Source: Pseudomonadota bacterium (GTDB lineage Bacteria; Pseudomonadota; Gammaproteobacteria; Steroidobacterales; Steroidobacteraceae). From it: a DNA stretch of 64,000 nucleotides. The translations under genes and the position numbers were made by a program. A model generated the notes under the pieces. That model did no database searches. It was given only the letters and a program-made list of their open reading frames with translations, and was not told where the DNA came from. How positions within the stretch are numbered: position 1 is the stretch's first letter; every line of letters starts with the position of its first letter. This document shows positions 34,834-43,379 of the stretch, one piece after another. Location of the stretch: NCBI GenBank assembly GCA_021805865.1, contig JAJZDX010000003.1:124001-188000 (forward strand), read 5' to 3'.

Positions 34834-35863
34834 GGCGGCCCTCGAGCCCCCGCGGGCGCTCGGGCCGCCCGTGTGCCGGGCGCGGCTGCGCACGCACCCG
34901 GAGGACTTCCTCGTGCACGAGCAGCTCGGCTTCGCGCCCTCCGGTGCCGGGCCGCACACGCTGCTCAAGGTGCGCAAGCGCAATACCAACACGCAATGGG
35001 TGGCGCGTGAGCTTGCGCGCGCCTGCGGCTGCCGTCCCATGGAGGTCGGGTATGCGGGGTTGAAGGACCGCCGGTCGGTCGCGGTGCAGTGGTTCTCGGT
35101 GCCGCGCGCGCCGCGGGCGCGCACCGATTGGGACGGCGTAGGGGGCGCGCAGTTTAAGGTCCTCGAGGCCCACGCGCACGCTCGCAAGCTTCCCCGCGGC
35201 GCCCTTGCCGGCAACCGCTTCCTCATCCGTGCCCGCGGCGTGACGGCCCCCGAGGCGGCGCTCGGGGAGCGACTGGCCTCGATCCGCGAGCGCGGCGTGC
35301 CGAATTACTTCGGGCCGCAGCGCTTCGGCCGCGACGGGGCGAACCTCGGGCGCATCGGAGAGGATCTGCGCAGTCTGAAACCGTCCGAGCGCGGCTTCGT
35401 GCTGTCGGCGGCCCGCAGCCTCATTTTCAACGCGGTGCTCGGGGCGCGCGTGGAGGAGGGCAGCTGGGAGCAGCTGCGGGCCGGCGATCTCGCCGTGCTC
35501 GATGGGCGCGGCAGCCACTTCCCGGTCGATGCGCCCGATGAGACGCTGTGCGAGCGCTGTGCGCGGCTCGAGATCCATCCCACGGGGCCTCTTTGGGGCC
35601 GAGGCGCCCCGCCGTGCGCGGGCAGCGTGCTTGCGCTCGAGGAGCGTGTCGCGCGGCAGCATGGCGCGGCGTGCGCGCTCCTCGCCGAGGCGGGCATGGA
35701 TCAGGAGCGCAGGGGCCTGCGGCTGTCGGTGCGCGATCTGTGCTGGCGGCGCGAGGGCGGGGACGAGGTCGTGCTGGAGTTCGGCCTGGCCCGGGGAGCC
35801 TACGCCACGGCCGTGCTGCGCGAGCTGTTCACCCTGGTCGATTACGAGGAGAGCAATACGTAG
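34823..35863 (+). CDS. truD: tRNA pseudouridine(13) synthase
   Basis: Makes pseudouridine 13 in tRNA-Glu. The 346-residue product (E. coli 349) carries the TruD catalytic motif [11 protein letters not shown] (Asp nucleophile), [12 protein letters not shown], the [10 protein letters not shown] stretch and [14 protein letters not shown], followed by an inserted TRUD domain. ispF-truD-surE-pcm is the usual gammaproteobacterial order. Its last 22 bases overlap the tail of the opposite-strand smr gene. Confidence 0.96.
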   Translation: MGPEAALEPPRALGPPVCRARLRTHPEDFLVHEQLGFAPSGAGPHTLLKVRKRNTNTQWVARELARACGCRPMEVGYAGLKDRRSVAVQWFSVPRAPRARTDWDGVGGAQFKVLEAHAHARKLPRGALAGNRFLIRARGVTAPEAALGERLASIRERGVPNYFGPQRFGRDGANLGRIGEDLRSLKPSERGFVLSAARSLIFNAVLGARVEEGSWEQLRAGDLAVLDGRGSHFPVDAPDETLCERCARLEIHPTGPLWGRGAPPCAGSVLALEERVARQHGAACALLAEAGMDQERRGLRLSVRDLCWRREGGDEVVLEFGLARGAYATAVLRELFTLVDYEESNT

Positions 35864-36378
35864 ACCGCGCCGCTGCCGCCGTCCATCGGCCGCGCCGACA
35901 CGTACGCCACCACCGGATCGAGGCGGCGCAGCATCGAGCCGACCAGGCCCTTGAGTCTGGGTCCGCGGCTGCCCGAGCGCAGACCCTTGCCGTGGACGAT
36001 GCGTACGCAGCGCCAGCGGCTGTCCAGCGCATGCAAGAGGAACTCGCGCAACGCCTGCCTCGCTTCGGCGACCGTGAGGCCGTGCAGGTCGATCTCGCCC
36101 TGGACCCGATAGTTCCCGCGGCGCAGCTTGCGCAGCACGGCCGGATCGACCCCGTCGCGGTGGAAGACGAGCTCCTCGCCACCGGCGAGCGCCGGGTCGT
36201 CCCGCTCGTCCCGCAGGCTTTCCTCGAGCACGGCCAGCCGGTCGGCGCGGGTGAAGCGGGCCGCCGGGCGGGGCTTGGGCGGTTGCGGCGCGGGGGGCGG
36301 GCCATTGAGCGGCTTGACGTCCCGGACGGCATCGCGGAACAGGCGGGAGTCCGGATCAGGATCGGTGGGCTGGCTCAC
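35842..36378 (-). CDS. Smr/MutS2 C-terminal domain protein
   Basis: A protein of 178 residues. The N-terminal half is charged and Pro-rich (about 1-85). The C-terminal Smr domain (about 90-178) carries the signature [19 protein letters not shown] and the IVHGKGLRS loop. Small stand-alone Smr proteins of this kind (SmrA/SmrB type) act as nucleases on DNA or on mRNA at collided ribosomes; which applies here cannot be read. It is divergent from surE and overlaps truD tail to tail by 22 bases. Confidence 0.88.
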   Translation of the reverse strand: MSQPTDPDPDSRLFRDAVRDVKPLNGPPPAPQPPKPRPAARFTRADRLAVLEESLRDERDDPALAGGEELVFHRDGVDPAVLRKLRRGNYRVQGEIDLHGLTVAEARQALREFLLHALDSRWRCVRIVHGKGLRSGSRGPRLKGLVGSMLRRLDPVVAYVSARPMDGGSGAVYVLLSS

Positions 36379-36430
36379 GGTCGCCTCTCAATTGGCCGGG
36401 TTGCACCGAATTTTTCGCTTCCACTTCCAG

Positions 36431-36436
36431 TATAGT
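36431..36436 (+). promoter_or_regulatory. Possible -10 element for surE-pcm
   Basis: TATAGT lies 49 bases before the surE start in the 107-bp gap divergent from the smr gene, which is AT-richer than its surroundings. No good -35 is seen at the proper distance, so activation or another sigma factor would be needed. Confidence 0.35.
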
Positions 36437-36485
36437 CGCGCCCGTCCCGAGGCATGTTCCTCGCCGTATTCCCGATGTCAAATCC

Positions 36486-37244
36486 GTGAAGATCCTGCTG
36501 AGCAACGACGATGGCTACCAGGCCCGGGGGATCCGTATCCTGAGGGGGGCCCTCGCGGACCTGGCCGAGGTCACGGTGGTGGCGCCCGACCGCAACCGCA
36601 GCGGTGCCAGCAACTCCCTCACCCTCGACATGCCGCTGCGCGTGCTCGAGGTGGAGCCCGCCGTGTACTGCGTCCAGGGCACCCCGACCGACTGCGTGCA
36701 CCTTGCCATCACCGGACTGTTCGACTACGAGCACGACATGGTGGTTTCAGGGGTCAACGACGGGGCCAATCTGGGCGATGACGTGCTCTACTCCGGTACC
36801 GTGGCGGCGGCGATCGAAGGACGGTTTCTCGGACTCCCGACGATCGCCGTGTCGCTGTGCACCACCCCGGAAGGGGAGGGACACTTCGACACCGCGGCGC
36901 AGGTGGCGCGCTCGCTGGTGGGCGAGCTCCTGCGCCGGCCGCTCGAGCCCTCGCTCATCCTCAACGTCAATGTCCCGGACGTGCCGTTCCAGTCGCTGCG
37001 CGGCTTTCGCGGCACGCGCCTCGGCTACCGCCACCGCTCCGAGCCCATCGTGCCGGCCCGCGACCCCCGCGGCCGGCCCGTCTACTGGGTCGGGCCCGCC
37101 GGCCCGCAGCAGGATGCCGGACCCGGCACGGACTTCGAGGCGATCACGCTCGGGTACGTGTCGGTGACGCCGCTGCAGATCGATCTGACGCGCCACGCGG
37201 CCCTGAGCCCTTTGCAGCACTGGCTGGAAGGGATCGATGGCTGA
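36486..37244 (+). CDS. surE: 5'/3'-nucleotidase SurE
   Basis: Metal-dependent survival-protein nucleotidase. The 252-residue product (E. coli 253) starts at GTG 36486, [16 protein letters not shown], with the two metal-binding aspartates. Other marks are [17 protein letters not shown], the [20 protein letters not shown] segment and LILNVNVPD. It overlaps pcm by eight bases. Confidence 0.97.
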   Translation: MKILLSNDDGYQARGIRILRGALADLAEVTVVAPDRNRSGASNSLTLDMPLRVLEVEPAVYCVQGTPTDCVHLAITGLFDYEHDMVVSGVNDGANLGDDVLYSGTVAAAIEGRFLGLPTIAVSLCTTPEGEGHFDTAAQVARSLVGELLRRPLEPSLILNVNVPDVPFQSLRGFRGTRLGYRHRSEPIVPARDPRGRPVYWVGPAGPQQDAGPGTDFEAITLGYVSVTPLQIDLTRHAALSPLQHWLEGIDG

Positions 37245-37899
37245 CCTGCGATTCAACGGAATCGGGATGACCTCGGCGCGCACGCGTGACCGGCTGGTGC
37301 AGCGGTTGCGCGAGCAGGGCATCAGCAGCCTCACCGTGCTCGACCGCATCCGCAACGTACCGCGTCATATCTTCGTCGACGAGGCGCTCGGCAGCCGCGC
37401 CTACGAGGACACGGCGCTGCCGATAGGCTTTGGCCAGACCATTTCCCAGCCTTACATCGTCGCGCGCATGAGCGAGGCGCTGCTCGAGGGCGGACCGCTC
37501 GAGAGCGTGCTCGAGGTGGGCACGGGCTGCGGTTACCAGACGGCCGTGCTGGCGCCGCTCGTCGGGCGGATCTACACGATCGAGCGCATCGGCGCGCTGC
37601 TCGAGCGCGCCAAGGAGCGCTTGAAGGAGCTCGGTGTCCGCAATGCCAAGTTCCAACATGGGGACGGCACCGCGGGTTGGAAGAGTCAGGCGCCCTTTGG
37701 CGGCATCCTGGTGGCCGCCGCGCCCCTGGCGCTGCCGGAAGCGCTGCTCAAGCAGCTCGATGTGGGGGGGCGGATGGTCGTGCCGGTGGGTGCGGATGGA
37801 GAGCAGGAGCTGATGCGATTCACCCGCCGAGAGCAGGGCATCGCGCGCGAGTGCCTGGGCCGCGTGGCATTCGTGCCACTGCTCGGGGGGAAGGGGTGA
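37237..37899 (+). CDS. pcm: Protein-L-isoaspartate O-methyltransferase
   Basis: SAM-dependent repair of isoaspartyl residues. The 220-residue product has the family motifs [38 protein letters not shown] and the SAM site [16 protein letters not shown]. In E. coli surE-pcm is followed by nlpD and rpoS; here a 500-bp gene-poor stretch follows instead. Confidence 0.97.
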   Translation: MADLRFNGIGMTSARTRDRLVQRLREQGISSLTVLDRIRNVPRHIFVDEALGSRAYEDTALPIGFGQTISQPYIVARMSEALLEGGPLESVLEVGTGCGYQTAVLAPLVGRIYTIERIGALLERAKERLKELGVRNAKFQHGDGTAGWKSQAPFGGILVAAAPLALPEALLKQLDVGGRMVVPVGADGEQELMRFTRREQGIARECLGRVAFVPLLGGKG

Positions 37900-38073
37900 G
37901 CGGGACCGAGCATCCGTGAACCGGGACGATAAATCGCACGAGATAAGCGCTATAAGAGTTTGAATCAGAGGCGGTTAGTGCCGGTAGTGTGAAGCTCGAC
38001 CACTATGATCCGCACGACGTCGGTTTTGGCGTCAAAAGCTCCGTGCACAGCTTACGTGGTATGTCACAAACGC

Positions 38074-38103
38074 TTGCAATCTGACATGTCACGTGCTTAA
38101 CAT
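38074..38103 (+). promoter_or_regulatory. Promoter-like pair with a palindromic operator in the spacer
   Basis: TTGCAA (38074-38079) and TAACAT (38098-38103) are 18 bases apart, each matching four of six consensus bases. Between them is the perfect palindrome TGACATGTCA (38082-38091). A partial copy, ATGTCACA, lies just upstream. This is what a repressor-controlled promoter looks like, but no clear gene lies downstream on this strand before the opposing Mth938-like gene. Confidence 0.35.
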
Positions 38104-38316
38104 AGCGCCCGTCTCCCCTGGGCGACAGATGATGTGGCCGGGGGGGGACATGAAGAGGGCACAGGGAGGAGAGGACGTTGAGAGAAAAGCAATGAATCGC
38201 GACGATAAAAAAAGCAAAAGCGTGCCATCGCTGTGACACGAGTGCGGCGTGGGTCGTAAGAAGTCGAAACCTCTCCCCCTGTGCTTTCTTCGCGTCCTGC
38301 CGAAGTGCGGGATCTG

Positions 38317-38341
38317 ACGGGGTTCGCAGAGCGAACCCCGT
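38317..38341. repeat. Intergenic inverted repeat, copy 2 (perfect)
   Basis: ACGGGGTTCGC-AGA-GCGAACCCCGT: a perfect 11-bp stem with a three-base loop, 58 bases beyond the end of the minus-strand Mth938-like gene. It has the same arm sequence as the copy before ftsB and a degraded copy before murI. It may act as a terminator for the Mth938-like transcript, though no T-run follows. Confidence 0.65.
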
Positions 38342-38399
38342 ACCGGGGCAGAACCTCACCGGTACGGCCCGCGGGGGAAGAATTCCGGTCCTCTGCGGG

Positions 38400-38771
38400 C
38401 TACTCGAAAAACAACGCCGCGGCGACCCGACGGTCTTCCTGCACGAGAATATTGAACGTCCGGCACGCCGCACCGAGATCCATCACCTCCAGGCCCACGC
38501 CGCGCCCGGTGAGCAGCGAGCGGATGGCCGCCGGCGCGAAGCGGTGCCGCGGCCCGGTGCCGAGCAGCACGATTTGCGGCTCGAGCGCGAGGAGCGCCGC
38601 AAGATGCGCCGGCTCGAGCGCCTCGAAGCACCTCGGCTCCCAGTCCGTGATCAGCCGGTCGGCGGTGACGATGCAGCTGGTGTGTACGCGGCTTTCCCCG
38701 ATGCGCAGCTCCGAGCGCGAATAGGCGCGCACGAGGTTGACGCCGGATTGGCTTTCCAAAGTAAATTGCAT
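38400..38771 (-). CDS. Mth938-like domain protein (DUF498 family)
   Basis: A small protein of 123 residues with the fold typified by MTH938 and XCC1710. The conserved core reads VTADRLITDWEP, then a helix and LALEPQIVLLGTGPRHRF, and later GVGLEVMDLGAACRTFNIL and DRRVAAALFFE. The molecular function of the family is not established; a relative (NDUFAF3) assists complex I assembly in mitochondria. It is divergent from the rpfE-like gene with only 41 bp between the start codons. Confidence 0.85.
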   Translation of the reverse strand: MQFTLESQSGVNLVRAYSRSELRIGESRVHTSCIVTADRLITDWEPRCFEALEPAHLAALLALEPQIVLLGTGPRHRFAPAAIRSLLTGRGVGLEVMDLGAACRTFNILVQEDRRVAAALFFE

Positions 38772-38812
38772 GTGCGTGGAACTTGACCCGGGCGTCCCCT
38801 ACGATACCGCGG

Positions 38813-39841
38813 GTGCGAGAGCTCGTCATCGTCCTTGCGGATCTGCATCTACCGTCGGACCTGCAGTCCGGGGCGCCCGGCGTGCCGCGGGGCGCGGGCC
38901 CCGGGTCCTGGCCGGCGATCGAGCACGTGGCCCGCTTCGCCCGTCCGGCGCCCCTGGTGGGCGGCTGGCGCGGCTGGGTGGCGCGCTGGCTCGGTCTCGA
39001 GGAGTACGCCGGCCACCCCGCCGCGAGCGTCGCCGCGGCGGGCGCCGAGGGGGTGGCCGGGCCGGCCTGCTGGCTCGCCACCCCGCTACACTTGATCGAG
39101 GGGCTCACCCGGTTGCATGTGGACTGGGGCAGTCTGCTGCGTCTGGCGAGCGGGGAGCGCGAGCGGCTGGCCGCCGATTTCAAGGAGACGTTCCACGGCT
39201 CGGGGTTCGACCTCACCGGTCTCGAGACGGGTGAGTTTCTGCTGAGCGCGCCGCCCCTCGCCCCGGTACGCACCGTCGAGCCGGCGCGCGTGCTGCAGGG
39301 TCCGATGGCCGATGCGCTACCGAGCGGAGAGGGGTCGGCGGCGCTGCGCCGGCTCGGCGCGGAGATCGAGATGTGGCTGCACGCGCACCCCCTCAACCGC
39401 GAGCGGGCGCGCCGGGGCGAGCGGCCCGTGTCGACGCTGTGGATCTGGGGCGGTGGCGAGCCGCCGGCCATGGGCACGGCATCTCGCCCCGCACCGGTGA
39501 CCGTCTTCGCTTCCGAGGCTTACGTGCGTGGCCTTTGCCGGCTCGCCGGGCTTGAAATCCGCCCTGCGGCGCAGGGCTCGGTGAGCAGCGGCGCCGGCAC
39601 GCCGTGTACGCTCTGCGTGCTCGAGATTGCCGAGGTCCTGCAGCGGGGGGGCGGGGCGAGTCTTCCCGAGGCCCTGGCCGAGCTCGACCGCTGCGTGATC
39701 GCACCGGCGCTTGCCGCGCTGCATCAGAGGAGCATCGACCACCTGGTGCTGCTGGCCAATGATCGGCGATGGACACTGCGCGTCACCGATCGCCTGAGGC
39801 TCTGGCGGCGCAGGCGGGCGGGTCTGGAGGCATTGGCATGA
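38813..39841 (+). CDS. RpfE-like protein (phosphoglycerate mutase-related family)
   Basis: A protein of 342 residues from GTG 38813. It starts MRELVIVLADLHLPSDLQ and contains CWLATPLHLIEGLTRLHVDW, AHPLNRERARRGERPVSTLWIWGGG and ASEAYVRGLCRLAGL. These features resemble the Xanthomonas RpfE family, which is distantly related to cofactor-independent phosphoglycerate mutases and is found beside recJ. Full mutase metal-binding motifs are not evident. The function is unknown; in Xanthomonas, rpfE lies in the cluster regulating pathogenicity factors. The stop overlaps the recJ ATG, so the two are co-translated. A TTG 10 codons upstream is a less likely start. Confidence 0.75.
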   Translation: MRELVIVLADLHLPSDLQSGAPGVPRGAGPGSWPAIEHVARFARPAPLVGGWRGWVARWLGLEEYAGHPAASVAAAGAEGVAGPACWLATPLHLIEGLTRLHVDWGSLLRLASGERERLAADFKETFHGSGFDLTGLETGEFLLSAPPLAPVRTVEPARVLQGPMADALPSGEGSAALRRLGAEIEMWLHAHPLNRERARRGERPVSTLWIWGGGEPPAMGTASRPAPVTVFASEAYVRGLCRLAGLEIRPAAQGSVSSGAGTPCTLCVLEIAEVLQRGGGASLPEALAELDRCVIAPALAALHQRSIDHLVLLANDRRWTLRVTDRLRLWRRRRAGLEALA

Positions 39842-41550
39842 TGCTCCGGGTGGTGCGCCGGGAGGGGGGCGGGGATGCGGATCTCGGCGCGGGACTGCAT
39901 CCGGTGCTGCGGCGGGTGTATCTGGGCCGGGGCGTGCGCTCGGCGGCCGACCTCGACACCTCGCTCGGGCGGCTCGCGCCGGTGGGAACGCTCGAGGGCG
40001 TCGGCGCCGCGGTCGAGCTGTTGCTGGCGCACCGCCTCGATGGCCGCATCCTCGTGGTCGGCGATTTCGATGCCGACGGCGCCACCAGCACCGCCCTGAT
40101 GATGCGCGCCCTCGGGGCTTGGGGATTTCCCGTCGACTTCCTCGTTCCCAACCGGTTCCAGTTCGGCTACGGCCTCACCCCCGAGATCGTACGACATGCC
40201 GCGAGCCGCGCCCCCACGCTCATCGTGACCGTGGACAATGGCATCTCGAGCGCAGCCGGGGTGGCCGAGGCGCGCTCGCTCGGCATCGACGTGCTGATCA
40301 CCGATCATCATCTGCCCGCAGCCGCGCTGCCCCACGCGCAGGTCATCGTCAATCCCAACCTGCCGGGCAGCGGGTTCGCGAGCCGCGCCCTCGCCGGGGT
40401 GGGAGTGGCGTTCTACGTCCTGGCGGCGTTGAAACGGCGCCTGGACGAGTCGGGGCTTTCCCCGCCCGGCGATGCGGGCGTCGCGCAATACCTGGATCTG
40501 GTCGCGCTCGGCACCGTGGCGGACCTGGTGCCGCTCGATGCCAACAATCGCGTGCTCGTCTCGCAGGGCCTGAAGCGGATCCGCGCGGGCCGCTGTGCGC
40601 CCGGCATCCGCGCCCTGCTGAGCCTGGCGGAGCGGCCGCTCGAGAGCGTCACCAGCGCGGATCTCGCCTTCGCGGTCGCTCCGCGGCTGAACGCGGCCGG
40701 GCGTCTGGATGACATGACGATCGGCATTCAGTGTCTGCTGGCGGACCGTCAGGCGCCGGCGCTCGCCGCGCGGCTCGATGAGCTCAATCGCGAGCGGCGG
40801 GCCATCGAGGCGAAGATGCAGCTGACGGCGCTCGCGGCGGTGCGCGTGCTGCGCGATCCGGATCCCCGAGCCACCCGGCGCAGCGGGGTGTGCTTGTTCG
40901 ACGAAAGTTGGCACCAAGGGGTGGTGGGCCTGGTGGCGAGTCGCATCAAGGAGCGCCTGCGCCGGCCGGTCATCGCCTTCGCGCTCGCCGCCGACGGTCA
41001 TCTGCGCGGCTCGGCGCGCTCGGTGCCCGGCGTTCATATCCGCGACGTGCTGGCCGGGCTCGATGCGCGCCATCCCGAGCTGATCGATCGGTTCGGCGGG
41101 CACGCCATGGCTGCCGGTCTGACCTTGGAGCGCTCGAGGCTGGACGTGTTCGCAACACTCTTCGATGAAGCGGTGGCCGTTGCGTCCAATGCCTGTACGC
41201 TTGCCGATGCCGTGGAAACGGACGGTGAGCTCGACGTCGAAGAGATTGCCCTGGAGACTGCGCACGCGCTGCGCGCCGGAGGACCGTGGGGTCAGGCGTT
41301 TCCCGAACCGTGCTTTGATGGCGTATTCACCATACGCAGTGCTCGCGTGGTCGGCGGGCGGCATCTGAAGATGTGGGTGGAGGCCTCCCCGGGCCGGACG
41401 TTCGATGCGATCGCGTTCGGTGTCATCGAGGACGAAGCCTCGTTCACGCTCCCTCAAGGTTCCCGGCGGCTGGTCTACCGCCTGGACGTGAACGAGTACC
41501 AGGGCGAGCGCCGCCTGCAGCTGCTGGTCGATCACATCCTGCCGGCGTAG
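39838..41550 (+). CDS. recJ: Single-stranded-DNA-specific 5'-3' exonuclease RecJ
   Basis: DHH-family exonuclease used in RecF-pathway recombination and mismatch repair. The 570-residue product (E. coli 577) carries motif I VVGDFDADGATSTALM, VTVDNGISS, LITDHHLP and GTVADLVPLDANNRVLV in the DHH domain. The DHHA1 part has SRIKERLRRPVIAFA, GSARSVPGVHIRDVLA and RFGGHAMAAG. An OB-fold C-terminus completes it. The start ATG overlaps the rpfE-like stop (ATGA); a second ATG follows directly. Confidence 0.97.
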   Translation: MMLRVVRREGGGDADLGAGLHPVLRRVYLGRGVRSAADLDTSLGRLAPVGTLEGVGAAVELLLAHRLDGRILVVGDFDADGATSTALMMRALGAWGFPVDFLVPNRFQFGYGLTPEIVRHAASRAPTLIVTVDNGISSAAGVAEARSLGIDVLITDHHLPAAALPHAQVIVNPNLPGSGFASRALAGVGVAFYVLAALKRRLDESGLSPPGDAGVAQYLDLVALGTVADLVPLDANNRVLVSQGLKRIRAGRCAPGIRALLSLAERPLESVTSADLAFAVAPRLNAAGRLDDMTIGIQCLLADRQAPALAARLDELNRERRAIEAKMQLTALAAVRVLRDPDPRATRRSGVCLFDESWHQGVVGLVASRIKERLRRPVIAFALAADGHLRGSARSVPGVHIRDVLAGLDARHPELIDRFGGHAMAAGLTLERSRLDVFATLFDEAVAVASNACTLADAVETDGELDVEEIALETAHALRAGGPWGQAFPEPCFDGVFTIRSARVVGGRHLKMWVEASPGRTFDAIAFGVIEDEASFTLPQGSRRLVYRLDVNEYQGERRLQLLVDHILPA

Positions 41551-41689
41551 CCTTGCGCCCGCGCGGATGGCCGTGCACGAGCGGCCCGCTTCGGGGGTGG
41601 GCCTGCCGTGCCCTGGGGCACGGCGATGCCCTCCGGGGCGCCGTCTCGGGAATCCTGCGCCGCGGGCCGGTTCGGTCCACGATGCATCG

Positions 41690-41718
41690 GGCGGGCGTGC
41701 GCAGGGCGCACGCCCGCC
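41690..41718. terminator. Strong hairpin between convergent recJ and urcA-like genes
   Basis: The perfect 13-bp stem GGCGGGCGTGCGC/GCGCACGCCCGCC with loop AGG lies in the gap between two converging genes, the right place for a bidirectional terminator. Neither side has a T-run, so intrinsic termination is uncertain. A second hairpin (CCGTGCCC-TG-GGGCACGG) lies at 41606-41623. Confidence 0.45.
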
Positions 41719-41734
41719 GCGCAGCGTGTCTGAC

Positions 41735-42091
41735 TCAGCGCCGGCCCTTGCGCAGCGCTTCCATGGAGGAGAGCCGGGAATCGCCGATCCGGCGCACGGC
41801 GTCATCCACCGCTTTCCGCCGGCATTGGCGCACCAGGTGCTCCTCGGCGAGGGCGCTGAGGCCTCCCTCGATGTAGGGCGGGCAGACGGCTCTCGCGGCG
41901 CGTACGATGCGCTGATAGAGCGACTCGACGCCCTGCGCGCTGCTCAGGGCCGCACGGGTGTACGTGAGCGCACGGTAGGGCGCGCGATCCCCGGCCGATG
42001 CGGTCGCAACCGCTGCCAGGGCAACCACCGCGATGGAACATGCCAGGCCGACCCGAGCGCTGGCGTGCACCGTGTCATTTCGTTTTGGCAT
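41735..42091 (-). CDS. UrcA family protein (secreted)
   Basis: A protein of 118 residues with an N-terminal signal peptide (hydrophobic VGLACSIAVVALAAVATASA). The mature part matches the UrcA pattern: YTRAALSSAQGVESLYQRIV, AARAVCPPYI, and VRQCRRKAVDDAVRRI, with two cysteines spaced to form a disulphide. UrcA proteins are small periplasmic proteins of unknown function common in sphingomonads and Xanthomonadales relatives. It converges on recJ and diverges from the first LuxR-type gene. Confidence 0.8.
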   Translation of the reverse strand: MPKRNDTVHASARVGLACSIAVVALAAVATASAGDRAPYRALTYTRAALSSAQGVESLYQRIVRAARAVCPPYIEGGLSALAEEHLVRQCRRKAVDDAVRRIGDSRLSSMEALRKGRR

Positions 42092-42206
42092 GACTTCATT
42101 ACCTCATGGGCATGCGACGTCCGTGTCGGCTGGATGGATTCCGCGAGCGTCTCGCGAAGCGAAAAAGGCAACATCGAGCGGGGCGGAATTCTGCGCAACG
42201 CGTTGG

Positions 42207-42220
42207 CTCGATGCTAGGAT
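42207..42220 (+). promoter_or_regulatory. Possible extended -10 for the first LuxR-type gene
   Basis: TGC-TAGGAT (42212-42220) is an extended -10 form, 54 bases before the start ATG, in the 182-bp gap divergent from the urcA-like gene. The -35 is poor. The dyad CGCGAG-CGT-CTCGCG at 42142-42156 in the same gap is a candidate regulator site. Confidence 0.3.
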
Positions 42221-42273
42221 GCAGATGCTTCCATCGCAGCGCCCGATCGAGGATCCCTGGTCCGCAGACACCG

Positions 42274-43059
42274 ATGGACCTGCCGCAACAACATCACATT
42301 CATGATCTGTGGGACGCGTTGGCGGATTTCGATGCCGCGCGCTCCGACGCGGCCCTGCTTTACCTCATGCAGCAGCTATGCGCGCTGGCGGGAGGGTGCA
42401 ATGTCATATGGTTCGGCAGCGTGCGCCTCGACTCGACGCTGCCGGCGGATCCGGTCGGGGGTTGGCGGGTCCGCAGCGCGCGATTCCTGCATCAGTCACC
42501 GCTGCTCGAGCGTACCGCGGTCGAGCAGATGGACCTGCTGGAGATGGGTCCGGTGGACATCACGACCATCCGCAATGTCAAGGGCGCGGGCGTGTTCCGC
42601 GCCCATCGCCTGCGGGACCTGATCGATGAGGACTGGTTCGCGACCGAGTACTACGACCTGTACTACAAGGCTCGTGGCCACGCCGATGCGGTCTGGGTCG
42701 CCTCGCCGGTGAACGAGGATGCGGAGTCGTGGTTCGGCGTGTTTCGCGGACCGCAAGCCGAGCCCTTCAGCGCATCGGACCGCGATGTCATCGCCTACGC
42801 GCTGCGCGGCATCAAATGGTTCCATCGCCAGACCATGCTCTCGCACGGGGCGCTCGTCGCGGCGGACGCCCTGACCGAGGCCGAGCGCAAGGTGCTGCAC
42901 AAATTGCTGGCGGGGCTCTCGGAAAAGGAGATCGGCAAGGCAATTGAGCGCAGCTTTCATACGGTCCACGAATGCGTGACGTCCATTTTCCGCAAGTTCG
43001 GGGTCAACAATCGCGCGACGCTCATGGCGTTGTGGCTCGGACGGCCGCCACCTAATTAG
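42274..43059 (+). CDS. LuxR-type transcriptional regulator, gene 1 of 3
   Basis: A protein of 261 residues from ATG 42274; the frame extends upstream but without family-like sequence. The N-terminal ~190 residues form a GAF-like sensor region ending FSASDRDVIAYALRGIKWFH. The C-terminal GerE/LuxR helix-turn-helix reads LTEAERKVLHKLLAGLSEKE, then IGKAIERSFHTVHECVTSIF and RKFGVNNRATLMAL. There is no receiver domain and no obvious acyl-homoserine-lactone pocket signature, so it is an orphan regulator with an unknown ligand. It differs clearly from the two paralogues downstream. No synthase gene is in the window. Confidence 0.85.
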   Translation: MDLPQQHHIHDLWDALADFDAARSDAALLYLMQQLCALAGGCNVIWFGSVRLDSTLPADPVGGWRVRSARFLHQSPLLERTAVEQMDLLEMGPVDITTIRNVKGAGVFRAHRLRDLIDEDWFATEYYDLYYKARGHADAVWVASPVNEDAESWFGVFRGPQAEPFSASDRDVIAYALRGIKWFHRQTMLSHGALVAADALTEAERKVLHKLLAGLSEKEIGKAIERSFHTVHECVTSIFRKFGVNNRATLMALWLGRPPPN

Positions 43060-43379
43060 GGGGATGGACAACTCGGGCGCGTACCATAAAGTCGCGCTGT
43101 TGTGGTGATGTCAAAAACAGCGGCGGGGGTTGTGGAGGGATCCGCCTCGCGTGATCGAGCGTTTGAACGGCGGGGCAAGATGCAAATGCATCCTCGCGCG
43201 CTCACGCCGCGCAGTGTAGCATTCGTTCCAATCCCTGCATTTTTCGGGGTGTGGGAGATAAGCCGTCCGTCTCTCCTGCACTCGACCAGAACGTGACTTT
43301 GCAGAAAGCGTGAGGCCCGGGCCTTCCATCGTCTCCGTCCGTTGACGGGGGCGGCGAGGCTCGCAGGGCAGGGGGAGGT
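43060..43379. other. Intergenic region between LuxR-type genes 1 and 2
   Basis: 320 bases without a convincing gene. It contains a short dyad GATGCA-AA-TGCATC (43179-43192), and the end carries a GGGGGAGG ribosome-binding site for gene 2. No clear -35/-10 pair was recognised. Confidence 0.5.

Larger units (their letters stand above)
37900..38399. other. 500-bp gene-poor spacer after pcm
   Basis: Visibly more AT-rich than the rest of the window, with no convincing long gene. It holds a promoter-like pair with an internal palindrome (38074-38103), a G8 run (38140-38147), a purine-rich stretch and a strong inverted repeat (38317-38341). A short frame at 38150-38236 (28 codons, or 35 from ATG 38129; Lys/Asp-rich C-terminus MNRDDKKSKSVPSL) is possible but unsupported. 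A 156-codon minus-strand frame across the region has unlikely composition and is not called. Confidence 0.6.

Noticed and set aside
38003-38473. 156-codon minus-strand frame covering the spacer after pcm
   Set aside because: It overlaps the end of the Mth938-like gene and the perfect inverted repeat, and its composition is not protein-like.
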